A stretch of DNA of 10,497 nt. It comes from Glaciecola sp. UBA1851. Its GTDB lineage: Bacteria > Pseudomonadota > Gammaproteobacteria > Enterobacterales > Alteromonadaceae. Of this stretch, positions 1 to 7,249 are shown piece after piece. Numbering within the stretch: position 1 is the first letter of the stretch; each line of letters opens with the position of its first letter. The translations under genes were made by a program, and so were the position numbers. The stretch is from contig DDIL01000093.1 of the NCBI GenBank assembly GCA_002338515.1, positions 16,668 to 27,164 of the forward strand. Reading direction: 5' to 3'. The notes under the pieces are model-generated. The model did no database searches. It was not told where the DNA came from and was given only the letters and a program-made list of their open reading frames with translations.

Positions 1-57
1 CTTTCGTTTAGTTGTCTTGCGACTTTACTATAGTTCAAGTGGAATGACTAAATTGGT

Positions 58-75
58 TGGTGTAATATTGCACCA
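58..75. promoter_or_regulatory. Candidate operator palindrome upstream of the parDE-like pair
   Basis: An 18-base inverted repeat, TGGTG-T-AATATT-G-CACCA, is perfect except for one T/G pair at 63/70. It lies 22 bases upstream of the antitoxin start and just upstream of the ribosome binding site AGGAG (83-87). Ribbon-helix-helix antitoxins of the ParD/CopG type usually bind palindromes in their own promoter, so this is a plausible autorepression site. The exact promoter boxes are uncertain: TAATAT (63-68) lies inside the palindrome and could be the -10 box, but no good -35 box is placed for it. The operator role is inferred from position and symmetry. Confidence 0.45.
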
Positions 76-96
76 CTTAAATAGGAGCAATAATAT

Positions 97-333
97 ATGC
101 CTAGACAAAGCGTAACTCTAACTGAAAAGAATGACGAGTGGCTCAAACTGCAAGTAGGTAGTGGTGGCGATTACACTAACAAAAGTGAACTAATCAATGA
201 TTTAGTCAGACGAGCTAGAAGAGCCGAATATATTAATCAAAAGTTTGACCGAGCAGAAAAAAGCGATTTTGTGTATCAATCTCCTCAAGAAATGCTTGCA
301 GAGTTCAAACATAGCGTCAATGATGGTAACTAA
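97..333 (+). CDS. parD: ParD-like ribbon-helix-helix antitoxin
   Basis: This 78-residue protein is the likely antitoxin of a type II toxin-antitoxin pair. The N-terminus (QSVTLT, residues 4-9) fits the DNA-binding beta strand of a ribbon-helix-helix protein. It is followed by two helices: about 10-21, and about 27-44 (TNKSELINDLVRRARR), the segment that is usually conserved in ParD/CopG-type antitoxins. The acidic, less ordered C-terminal part (about 45-78) would wrap the toxin. The start has a good ribosome binding site, AGGAG at 83-87, nine bases upstream. Its stop overlaps the start of the toxin gene, the usual arrangement for translational coupling. It probably represses its own promoter through the palindrome at 58-75. 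The family is assigned by sequence pattern plus the ParE neighbour; the exact ParD subfamily is not determined. Confidence 0.88.
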   Translation: MPRQSVTLTEKNDEWLKLQVGSGGDYTNKSELINDLVRRARRAEYINQKFDRAEKSDFVYQSPQEMLAEFKHSVNDGN

Positions 334-613
334 GTATCGTCTAACTGCTGAAGTGAAAGAAGATCTAAGGCGAGTATATGTCTATGGATATAAAGAATTT
401 GGTGAAAAGCAAGCTGATGAATATTTCCTGAGTTTCATTGATGCCTTTGAAAAGATAGCCGCAACACCTCTAGCTTATCAATCAATCGACCATTTTAGGC
501 AAGGCTATAGACGATTTCCTCATCGCGCTGATGTTATTTACTATCGTATTAATCAGGACTGGTTAGATGTTATGGCCATCCTTGGTAGTCAAGATATGGA
601 TGTCTGGTTGTAG
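323..613 (+). CDS. parE: ParE-like toxin (RelE/ParE superfamily)
   Basis: This is a 96-residue toxin of the RelE/ParE superfamily. The pattern is typical: YRLTAEVKEDL at the N-terminus, a helical hairpin with FGEKQADEYF and FEKIAATP, then GYRRFPHRADVIYYRI and a final strand VMAILGSQDMD. ParE toxins generally inhibit DNA gyrase, whereas RelE-type relatives cleave mRNA. The GYRRFPH...IYYR pattern favours ParE. The frame stays open upstream to an ATG at 245, but homology begins only at MVTKYRL, so the start is 323 (or the adjacent ATG at 320). The gene overlaps the antitoxin by 11 bases and has no separate ribosome binding site, which suggests coupling. The protein is full length for the family, so the module looks intact. 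The molecular target is inferred from the family. Confidence 0.88.
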   Translation: MVTKYRLTAEVKEDLRRVYVYGYKEFGEKQADEYFLSFIDAFEKIAATPLAYQSIDHFRQGYRRFPHRADVIYYRINQDWLDVMAILGSQDMDVWL

Positions 614-737
614 GTTGCAAACACTCAGGCTATGTCCGCTATTGGATGCCTTTGCGACTGTTTTTCATGAGCGAGTGTGAGGTAGACTAATATGGCAACA
701 ACGAGCCAGAAACCAATAAAATAAATTAGGAATATAA

Positions 738-1157
738 ATGGATATAAACATAACGACCACTTTATCAGTGAGTGTTATTTACGTCGCTATTTTAGGTTTG
801 GTCTTTGTACCTATGACAATCTACGTTGGCCTTTACCGTGTTAAACATCAGATTGATATTGGTGATGCAGGCGATAAAGCTATGTTAAGAAGAATACGCG
901 GACAGGCTAATTTTATTGAACAAGTCCCTCTAGCAGTAGTGTTGTTAGTATGTATGGAGCTGATGGGTGCATCCAATGCTTTGTTGCATGGCTTAGGGAT
1001 TACTCTAGTGTTAGCAAGGATTTCACACTACCTTGGTTTGACACGAATCGGACCGTTTTTAGCACGTCCAGCAGGTATGGTGGGGACTTTTGCCGTTTAT
1101 ATAATTAGCGCTGTTTGGATTTTGATGTCTGTTTTGACTTATACTCCCTTTGAGTAA
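738..1157 (+). CDS. MAPEG-family integral membrane protein
   Basis: This is a 139-residue protein of the MAPEG superfamily (membrane-associated proteins in eicosanoid and glutathione metabolism). Four hydrophobic helices are visible at about 10-32, 62-80, 84-100 and 114-135. The family signature follows helix 1: RRIRGQANFIEQVP (51-64), with R51, R54, N58, E61 and P64, and a second conserved patch ARISHYLGL at 93-101. Bacterial MAPEG proteins can have glutathione transferase or peroxidase activity, but many are uncharacterised, so no substrate is claimed. The start is supported by AGGA (728-731), six bases upstream. The gene is flanked by 124 and 172 bases of non-coding DNA and is probably transcribed alone. 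Nothing links it to the toxin-antitoxin pair other than position. Confidence 0.85.
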   Translation: MDINITTTLSVSVIYVAILGLVFVPMTIYVGLYRVKHQIDIGDAGDKAMLRRIRGQANFIEQVPLAVVLLVCMELMGASNALLHGLGITLVLARISHYLGLTRIGPFLARPAGMVGTFAVYIISAVWILMSVLTYTPFE

Positions 1158-1329
1158 TGCAGTCATCATTTATGAAGCAAAAACATCACCTTTATTCGAC
1201 ACTCATAAAAAACGGTAAGCTTAGGAAAAGTAACAAGAGATGTACTTGTCCCGGTTGGTTATTGCAAGTATAGGGCTGCCCAAACAAAACCAACAAATAT
1301 TAAGCCAACTTAATTAATACGGAGCCAAT

Positions 1330-1542
1330 ATGACCGATAAACTTTTAGAATTTGCTGCAGAGTTAGACCAAGATCCAGAGCTGCAAAAGCGTTACTTAAC
1401 GGCGCCTAACGAAATCTTACAAGCCTTCAGTGTTCAAGAGAGTGATATTGAATCACTGATGAGTGAAGATATAACAGCAATAAAAGTACGCTTAGGGATG
1501 TCTGGTATGAAAGCGGTAGTTGTTATACACAAACCTCAATAA
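1330..1542 (+). CDS. Small LigA-like/leader-like protein upstream of the sensor kinase
   Basis: This 70-residue protein has no signal peptide or membrane helix. Residues 5-57 follow a helical pattern: LLEFAAELDQDPELQKRY, then P26, ILQAFSV, and SEDITAIKVRLG. This spacing (hydrophobic helix, DP at 15-16, Y22, P26, L30, F33, then a short turn and a last helix) resembles the small LigA-like fold and also the leader regions of some ribosomally made peptides (Nif11 or nitrile-hydratase-like leaders). It ends in a different-looking hydrophobic tail, KAVVVIHKPQ. Translation is well supported by GGAG at 1321-1324, five bases before ATG. The stop lies 11 bases before the kinase start, and that gene has no visible ribosome binding site, so the two are likely co-transcribed and coupled. 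It may be a partner, ligand precursor or regulator of the kinase; this is inference. No modifying enzyme or exporter is in the window. Confidence 0.75.
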   Translation: MTDKLLEFAAELDQDPELQKRYLTAPNEILQAFSVQESDIESLMSEDITAIKVRLGMSGMKAVVVIHKPQ

Positions 1543-1553
1543 TTACTATACAC

Positions 1554-4500
1554 ATGCGTAAATTTTTTATTGTAATAATAATGATTAACTGGTCAATTGC
1601 ACCAGTTCTCAGTAATGAGAATTTGCAAACTGAGCAGGCGCTTGAACTACTCAAATCGATAGAAGTATTAAACATATCAAAACCTGAAGAGTCACAAAGC
1701 CTAATTGTGAAAGCCGCAGAAAATACACTCATTCAGAACTCTGATTATTTAAAAAGTTATTTCTATAATGTTATTGCTCACAAGGCCATATTAAGTGGCA
1801 ACTTTGTGGAAGCAACAGAAAATCTCGAATTAGCAAAAAATTTAGCAAGTTCATCAGGTAATGTCTTACAGCAAAGCGAAGCCCTTAGAAGAGAAGCTGG
1901 CATGTTAACTATTTTGGATCAATATTCCAATGCCCTTGCCCTGTTGAATGAGGCGCTATTGCTACATAATCATTTTGAATCCAATAGAAAAGTTTACGTA
2001 CTAGAAGGCATGTTAAATATCTACAACCGGCTTGAAAATTATGACCGGGTACTTGAGTACGGATATTTATTTCTAGAAGAAGCGACCAAAATTAATGAAA
2101 GCTCAGCAATTAGTTCAGCACATTTATTTTTATATCTTGCATATCTAAATAAAGATGAATTAGAAAATGCCAAGTACCATATCAGAGAGCTCGTAGAGGC
2201 GGCGACTACTGAGCAAATAATGGTTTCATTTGCTTACGATGCGTTAGCATCATTTAATTTAGCAAATAATAATCCAGAAGAAGCTTATGAAAACATTCAA
2301 ATTGCTAAACAACAAGCCCTTAAATCTGAACTCGTGCTGCATCTACCCTTCATTATGTTGCGGGAAGGCGAAATACTTTACGAAATTGAGCGCATAAATG
2401 AAGCGAAAACAATCTATGAAAGCATTATTGTGTTTGCCAATGAAAAAGGCTTTATAGAGGCGCAATTAGATGCCATGCAAAAACTAGCAGATATTTATAA
2501 GCAAGAAAATGATTTCGAACAAGCCTTTTTATATATTGAACAATATAATGATACGAAAGAACGATTAAGAAGAAATAACGAGCGGCAGCTACTATCGGTT
2601 AATCAAGCAAAACTAGAGGTGACCAGCAAAGAAAATCAAATAGACGCACTATTGTTTGAACAAAAACTAAACGAGCAAATGCGTCAGAATCAACAAATAA
2701 TCATACTCATCTTTATAGCTTGCTTAATTGTTTTAGCGGTATTTACTGTTATAACATTTAAACAAAAACGTAAATTGACACAAACACTCGAACAATTAGA
2801 AAAAGCGTCAAGTGCTAAATCGCAGTTTTTATCAAGAATGAGTCACGAAATCCGCACGCCAATTAACGCAATTATTGGCTTAACAAAGCTCAGCTTGAAG
2901 TCAATATTGAAGCCTAATGACACCATTAATTTGCAACAAATCGAAGAATCTTCACAAACTCTCTTGGGTGTCATCAATGATGTTTTAGACTATTCCAAAA
3001 TTGAAGCTGGGGAGCTTCATCTTTCAAGCGTCAGCTTTAATATTGAAGAAATAGTGTCACGCGCATTAAGAATAATTGAGATCCCCGCAAATGAAAAATC
3101 GATTACCCTAAGCCATTCAATCGAACGTAATGTCCCTACCATCGTTAAAGGCGACCCCCTTCGTTTAACGCAAGTCTTAAATAATTTGTTAGGCAACGCT
3201 ATCAAATTTACTGAATCGGGAAAGATTTCGGTTAAAGTCGAGAAACATAATATAGACAATCTACACCTATTAAAATTTTCCATTACAGATACTGGTATTG
3301 GCTTTGAGCATAGTAAAGTGCACAAAATTTTTGATTCGTTTTCACAGGCTGACGAATCCATTACTCGAGAATATGGTGGCACAGGACTAGGTTTAGCTAT
3401 ATCCAAGCAGTTGGTTGAATTGATGGGCGGAGAAATATGGGTGACTAGTACCCAAAACGTACAAACCACTTTTTGCTTTACAATCAAAGTTGCTGACGCC
3501 CCACGCTTACATACGACTACATTCGAAGCCAAAGAACTTAGTAATATCAAGACACTCATTATTGACGATTTAGCGATTTCTCGGCAGTCAATTGTTGATA
3601 CGCTAGCCAATTTCGATATTCAATCTGATTGCGCCAATAATGGAAACAGCGGCATTAAAGCATTTAAAAACGCGATCGAACAAAATCAACCTTACGACTT
3701 AATAATAATTGATTGGCAAATGCCCGACATAGATGGACTTGACGTTGCTAAAACAATTTTACAAGAAGTCACTGAAAAGGTGCCCTTTATCATCATGGTC
3801 TCGAATATTGACCTTGTAAAATTAAAAGCGCTTTGCAAACCACTAAATATTGAATCAGTGCTTGAGAAGCCGATTAATGAACAAGCCTTGTTGTCTGCAA
3901 TTTCCAAACAAGTACAAAAAAACCAAGTGAAGGCGCTATCGTTATCAAGTATTGAAAACGATATTCCTGACTTCAGCCATTTACACATCCTTTTAGTTGA
4001 AGATAACAAAATTAATCGAAAGGTAGCCTGCGCCTATTTAGCAGAAACAAACGCAACCATCAGTATCGCGAAAAACGGACAAGAAGCAATAGAGTTATTT
4101 TGTGAAAATGCACAGATTGACCTTGTGCTAATGGATTTGCAAATGCCTATCATGGATGGCTATACCGCCACTCAAAAAATAAGACAAGAATTTAAATCAA
4201 ACATACCCATTGTGGCAATGACCGCATATGTTTTAATTGAAGAAGTAAAAAAATGCTTAGATGTAGGCATGAATGCTCATGTTTCTAAACCAATATTAGC
4301 CTCTAATTTATATACAGTGATTCATGAGAATACGAGAGATGTGCATAAGCCTTTGAAAGTAACCTCAGTGAATCAGGTGCCCCTAATCAATAAAAAAGAG
4401 TTAACTAAACACAGCACTGCTAAAACAGACCTAGTGTTAATTGAAGAAACAATTGCATTAGCCGCCTTATTTAATAATAAAAGTGCTTATCTTGAATTAA

Positions 4501-4775
4501 TTGAGGACTTTATTTCTTTGGCGAAACAAATGACCATCATTGAAAATGTGGATACGTCAGAAAGTCTGAAAATTAATTTGTCTCGGATACATTCGCTTAC
4601 GCCCTCGCTGGCCTATATAGGTGCATTTAATCTATCTGAGTTCGCGGCAAATTTAGAACAACAATTGAGAGAACAGAATATCCCAATTTCATCAGATATG
4701 CATCACGCCACAACCCTCTTCAAAAATACACTCGAAGGTATAGTAGAAAAATTGATTCACAAAGTTAATCGTTAA
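1554..4775 (+). CDS. TPR-domain hybrid sensor histidine kinase with two receivers and Hpt-like tail
   Basis: This 1073-residue hybrid kinase has a signal peptide at about 1-20 (KFFIVIIMINWSIAPVLS). A helical periplasmic domain with TPR-like pairs follows (about 25-345), then a coiled coil to about 380, one membrane helix (382-402) and a short linker. Its HisKA domain carries the phospho-acceptor H431 in SHEIRTP. The HATPase domain has N548 (N box), D579 in DTGIGF and GGTGLGL at 608-614. Receiver 1 has D671/D672, phospho-acceptor D720 and K772. Receiver 2 has E816/D817, D861, T890 and K912. The tail from about 960 is Hpt-like around H1013 (IHSLTPSLAYIGA) but lacks the usual Lys and Gly after the His. 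All kinase and receiver residues needed for phosphorelay are present. The likely role is a BarA-like relay sensing a periplasmic signal, perhaps a peptide. No response regulator with an output domain is nearby. Translation is probably coupled to the small upstream gene. Confidence 0.93.
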   Translation: MRKFFIVIIMINWSIAPVLSNENLQTEQALELLKSIEVLNISKPEESQSLIVKAAENTLIQNSDYLKSYFYNVIAHKAILSGNFVEATENLELAKNLASSSGNVLQQSEALRREAGMLTILDQYSNALALLNEALLLHNHFESNRKVYVLEGMLNIYNRLENYDRVLEYGYLFLEEATKINESSAISSAHLFLYLAYLNKDELENAKYHIRELVEAATTEQIMVSFAYDALASFNLANNNPEEAYENIQIAKQQALKSELVLHLPFIMLREGEILYEIERINEAKTIYESIIVFANEKGFIEAQLDAMQKLADIYKQENDFEQAFLYIEQYNDTKERLRRNNERQLLSVNQAKLEVTSKENQIDALLFEQKLNEQMRQNQQIIILIFIACLIVLAVFTVITFKQKRKLTQTLEQLEKASSAKSQFLSRMSHEIRTPINAIIGLTKLSLKSILKPNDTINLQQIEESSQTLLGVINDVLDYSKIEAGELHLSSVSFNIEEIVSRALRIIEIPANEKSITLSHSIERNVPTIVKGDPLRLTQVLNNLLGNAIKFTESGKISVKVEKHNIDNLHLLKFSITDTGIGFEHSKVHKIFDSFSQADESITREYGGTGLGLAISKQLVELMGGEIWVTSTQNVQTTFCFTIKVADAPRLHTTTFEAKELSNIKTLIIDDLAISRQSIVDTLANFDIQSDCANNGNSGIKAFKNAIEQNQPYDLIIIDWQMPDIDGLDVAKTILQEVTEKVPFIIMVSNIDLVKLKALCKPLNIESVLEKPINEQALLSAISKQVQKNQVKALSLSSIENDIPDFSHLHILLVEDNKINRKVACAYLAETNATISIAKNGQEAIELFCENAQIDLVLMDLQMPIMDGYTATQKIRQEFKSNIPIVAMTAYVLIEEVKKCLDVGMNAHVSKPILASNLYTVIHENTRDVHKPLKVTSVNQVPLINKKELTKHSTAKTDLVLIEETIALAALFNNKSAYLELIEDFISLAKQMTIIENVDTSESLKINLSRIHSLTPSLAYIGAFNLSEFAANLEQQLREQNIPISSDMHHATTLFKNTLEGIVEKLIHKVNR

Positions 4776-4916
4776 TACCATTCAGACTCGTATTAGACCA
4801 ACATGCTCGTACTTAATGCAGCAATCGTCAGAAATTGTGTCGCGTCATCAACAAACAGCGGCTTTGCAATAAAATATCTTACTGAATAAACTGAATTATT
4901 AGTGGGCTCTAAATAA

Positions 4917-5291
4917 TTATTCTTTTACAATTCGTCGCGCTAGATACAAGATTGCCGCAGGTATTAAACCTATTAAATTGCCTTCTAACCATACCCAAAA
5001 ATAACATAGCCATGTATTGCTGATTACTAGTATGAACAAGCGTATTATATGGTTAGTAATCAGACTCAGGGTGAATGTAGCAATTGCTCCTAATCCAACT
5101 ACTGAAAAAAACATTGAGAACAAGACATCTTGAAGTCTCAAGTCAGTATTTAAAAGCACAATTACACTATAATAGATTGCGAGAAAGATAGGCGTTCCGA
5201 TAACAAAAACTAGTTGGTATTGCCTGTACTCTTTGTTTTTAGCTTCTGTATGGGCCTTATTTTTAGCTGTTAGTTTTTCTTGAAGGCTCAT
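4917..5291 (-). CDS. Hypothetical four-helix inner-membrane protein
   Basis: I do not recognise this 124-residue protein. The first 25 residues are charged and Lys/Glu-rich (SLQEKLTAKNKAHTEAKNKE), probably cytoplasmic. Four hydrophobic segments follow at about 27-47, 55-79, 82-102 and 104-118, and the C-terminus is basic (ARRIVKE). It is the second gene of a minus-strand pair: its start lies 16 bases after the stop of the lipoyl-like gene, and AAGGAC (complement of 5301-5306) serves as a ribosome binding site about ten bases upstream. The tight spacing suggests joint expression and possibly a complex with the tail-anchored neighbour. No catalytic or transport motif is visible. It converges on the sensor kinase, and no strong GC-rich terminator is seen between them. 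Confidence 0.72.
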   Translation of the reverse strand: MSLQEKLTAKNKAHTEAKNKEYRQYQLVFVIGTPIFLAIYYSVIVLLNTDLRLQDVLFSMFFSVVGLGAIATFTLSLITNHIIRLFILVISNTWLCYFWVWLEGNLIGLIPAAILYLARRIVKE

Positions 5292-5307
5292 TGATTAAAA
5301 GTCCTTG

Positions 5308-5664
5308 TCACTGTTTTAGTATTTTCAAAATAACATAAGTAACTAATGAGCCAAGCATTAAGCCAGATAAAAACTCTACGTTAACAACCCGCAATGCCCT
5401 CTTTAAAAATGGCTCTTTTGCTGAGGGATCTATCAATATAGCAATCATCTCAGCTTCAACTTTTTGTCCTACTTCTATATTTATTGACTGAATCATACCT
5501 GATGCAGGAGAAATGACCTCTAAAACAGCATAATTAGTGTCTATGTCAAACAGATTTTGATCTTTATAAACGAATTCGCTCTTTTTAACGCGCAACTCAC
5601 ATATAACAAGATTATTGTCATCGTCAGTGTAGTTAGGGGGAACAAAGGGAATTCTTATTTCCAT
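5308..5664 (-). CDS. Tail-anchored biotinyl/lipoyl-like domain protein without the modified lysine
   Basis: This 118-residue protein carries a biotinyl/lipoyl-like hammerhead domain at about residues 20-80. The first half is CELRVKKSEFVYKDQNLFDIDTN, and the second is AVLEVISPASGMIQSINIEVGQKVEAEMIAILID, which matches the pattern EVxSPxxGxVxxIxVxxGxxV. In lipoylated domains a lysine sits on the turn (D-K-A). Here the turn reads DTNYAVLEV, with Y45 in that position, so lipoylation or biotinylation at the usual site is not expected. A hydrophobic helix at 98-115 ends just before the C-terminus and would anchor the domain in the membrane, with the domain probably cytoplasmic because no signal peptide is visible. 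The frame is open upstream to 5802, but the extra residues look non-homologous, so I chose the ATG at 5664. This start has only a weak upstream GGAC. It is cotranscribed with the four-helix protein. Confidence 0.75.
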   Translation of the reverse strand: MEIRIPFVPPNYTDDDNNLVICELRVKKSEFVYKDQNLFDIDTNYAVLEVISPASGMIQSINIEVGQKVEAEMIAILIDPSAKEPFLKRALRVVNVEFLSGLMLGSLVTYVILKILKQ

Positions 5665-6043
5665 ATTTTTATTTTGCGTCCATTCAAATGTCGTGTGAAC
5701 TTTATATAGAATAAACGACATTGGGTGAAAAGCCAATCTGCCCAATTTTAATGCTTTAGAGTAGATTACTGTAAACAAAAAGCACCTGTAGCAATCAGAC
5801 AAAAAGCATCTAAAAGTGGACGTATTTAGCTCCTTCGATTACTTCTAGTTTTACCTGATTGCTGACTTAAGCTTTTGCTTACTTACAGTGCCAATGTTCG
5901 AATGGAAAGTCACAGACATATATTGCTAAATATATAACGAATTACCAAGTTGATATTAGTATTGCTTCTTTCATTTTGCTGCGTCATTATGGAAGCTAAG
6001 CCCCACTTCAAGAACCTAACCACAAGCCTCAAATGGAGATTCA
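5665..6043. other. Gene-free divergent intergenic region, 379 bases
   Basis: This AT-rich stretch separates the minus-strand pair from the plus-strand gene at 6044 and must hold promoters for both directions. No RNA gene is recognised. Its notable content is an imperfect long inverted repeat (5769-5888) and a near-identical direct repeat of ACAAAAAGCAYCT at 5775-5787 and 5799-5811. The minus-strand frame runs open through part of it (to 5802), but I see no protein pattern there. Confidence 0.6.
5769..5888. repeat. Imperfect long inverted repeat
   Basis: The left arm (5769-5798) begins CTGTAA and ends AGCAATCAG. The right arm (5855-5888) begins CTGATTGCT and ends TTACAG. The inner nine bases and outer six bases pair perfectly, with CAAAAAGC opposite GCTTTTGC between them and a few unpaired bases. 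The left arm also contains the first copy of a direct repeat. It could be a small non-autonomous element remnant, a hairpin in a transcript, or a regulatory region. No target-site duplication was identified. Confidence 0.35.
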
Positions 6044-6772
6044 ATGTTACTTAGAAGCATAACGAAACACGTTAGAGCGCAAAATTGGTTTGCTGTAGGA
6101 ATAGATTTTTTCATTGTCATTGTGGGAATTTTAATTGCTTTTCAAATCACAACTTGGAAAGAAGATTATACGAATAAAACAGGCTTACAAAAAGCGCTCG
6201 AGCGCTTAGACAAAGAAGTTAGTTTGAACATAGAAATAAGCGATTTAATACTACAAGATTTTGCTAAAGGCACCGATGACCTTAATTTTTCGCGGGACGC
6301 ATTGAGTCGATGTGAGAGTTCTTTAGAGGCTACTGCGGCTTTAGAGAGAACAATTTATAGCTTTGTAGAAGACTACCATCCAAACTTTGTTATGGTTGTA
6401 CTAGAACAATTATCAGCACAAGAACGATATCAAGACATGTTATCAGTAGAGTTCCAACAGAGTTTGGGGTTTTATATTCGACGTCTAAAAGAGGAGTATG
6501 AACAAACCACCACATACTATAATAACGCTTGGCTATATCACATTACTCATCACCCAAGTGTGCGTGCAAATTTTGTTGGGTCTGATCAAGCTAATTGGTC
6601 GTTTAGTTTAGCAAAACCGTTTAATGAGGTATGCCAAGACAACACATTTAGAAATCGATTCATCAATACAATCGGCTTCTTGGGTGCGATAGAACAGCGC
6701 TTGCAGAAATTAAATATCGATTTTAAAAAATTTCAGGATAACTTGAAAAACGAAATAATTAAAAATCAGTAA
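6044..6772 (+). CDS. Single-pass membrane-anchored protein of unknown function
   Basis: This is a 242-residue protein. The N-terminus, RSITKHVRAQNWFAVGIDFF followed by IVIVGILIAFQITTWKE, is a type seen in a widespread family of uncharacterised proteins (DUF6090-like N-terminus, from memory): a short basic cytoplasmic segment, then one membrane helix at about 17-36. The rest (37-242) is mostly helical and would lie in the periplasm. It is rich in charged residues and contains two cysteines, C90 and C197, which could form a disulfide. No catalytic motif is visible. The start is well supported by GGAG at 6035-6038, five bases before ATG. It stands alone between two large non-coding stretches, so context gives no hint of its job. 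Membrane topology is inferred from hydrophobicity and the charge distribution. Confidence 0.8.
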   Translation: MLLRSITKHVRAQNWFAVGIDFFIVIVGILIAFQITTWKEDYTNKTGLQKALERLDKEVSLNIEISDLILQDFAKGTDDLNFSRDALSRCESSLEATAALERTIYSFVEDYHPNFVMVVLEQLSAQERYQDMLSVEFQQSLGFYIRRLKEEYEQTTTYYNNAWLYHITHHPSVRANFVGSDQANWSFSLAKPFNEVCQDNTFRNRFINTIGFLGAIEQRLQKLNIDFKKFQDNLKNEIIKNQ

Positions 6773-7249
6773 GTTCTCCCAAGTGGACGGTATAGTTTAT
6801 TATCCTTGCGTAATGTTGTTCGTGTATGGGCTCCTCCTCATTTGCAAGTGTTTTGTTCGATAACATTTTGGTGATCTTGTCTGTTGAGAATTTTTTATTT
6901 GAAACTACTAGAGGCTTGCATACTATCAGACGCTTCCACGCCCATTGCCGCCATTTATAAAATGTGTCTATTTTTCAACATTCGCTTATACAAAATAAAA
7001 AGAATAATGCATTTTTTAACAACACTAGAGCATCGCCAGTTGAAACTTTAGAGAGAGCGCTTATGTTTGATGGTTTATAATTAAAAGATTTTTTAACTTT
7101 AGCGCATAACACACTAAAAACACGATGAGTAACTGCAATGCAATCCCTTTATGTAGCCAAAGCAGCAGGTTAGTCTATAATGTTAATTTGTTCTATACTC
7201 CTCAATGTCTTTATCCTTGTACTTTATATTTAATATGGTCAGATACAGT
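6773..7249. other. Gene-free intergenic region, about 480 bases
   Basis: I find no convincing gene here on either strand. Short open frames exist (for example 43 codons from 6826) but lack ribosome binding sites and family patterns. The DNA is AT-rich and contains TATAAT twice (7076-7081 and 7176-7181); the second is well placed for the cyclophilin gene. No structured RNA or transposon end is recognised. Confidence 0.55.
7176..7181 (+). promoter_or_regulatory. Candidate -10 box of the cyclophilin gene
   Basis: A consensus TATAAT would place transcription start near 7188, ahead of all three possible start codons (7205, 7235, 7250). No good -35 hexamer lies 16-18 bases upstream, so the promoter would be weak or activator-dependent. 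Confidence 0.35.

Noticed and set aside
245..322. Upstream extension of the ParE-like frame to the ATG at 245
   Set aside because: The extra residues lie within the antitoxin gene and match nothing in ParE. The family pattern starts at MVTKYRL, and overlap of only 11-14 bases is the normal arrangement.
614..737. Integron cassette recombination site between the toxin gene and the MAPEG gene
   Set aside because: The small genes with non-coding gaps suggested cassettes, but no GTTRRRY/RYYYAAC core pair was found here or in the other gaps.
3017..4009. Minus-strand frames of 197 and 105 residues inside the kinase
   Set aside because: They are antisense to HATPase and receiver domains whose conserved residues are all in the plus frame, and they show no protein pattern of their own.
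5665..5802. N-terminal extension of the lipoyl-like protein to 5802
   Set aside because: The added residues show no lipoyl-family pattern, and the upstream region carries the inverted repeat, so it is more likely promoter DNA.
6826..6957. A 43-codon frame in the large intergenic region
   Set aside because: No ribosome binding site and no family pattern; this length is expected by chance in open DNA.
7138..7173. MQSLYVAKAAG, resembling the start of flagellar rod/hook proteins
   Set aside because: Only 11 codons before a stop, with no further similarity in any frame; not enough to call a gene remnant.
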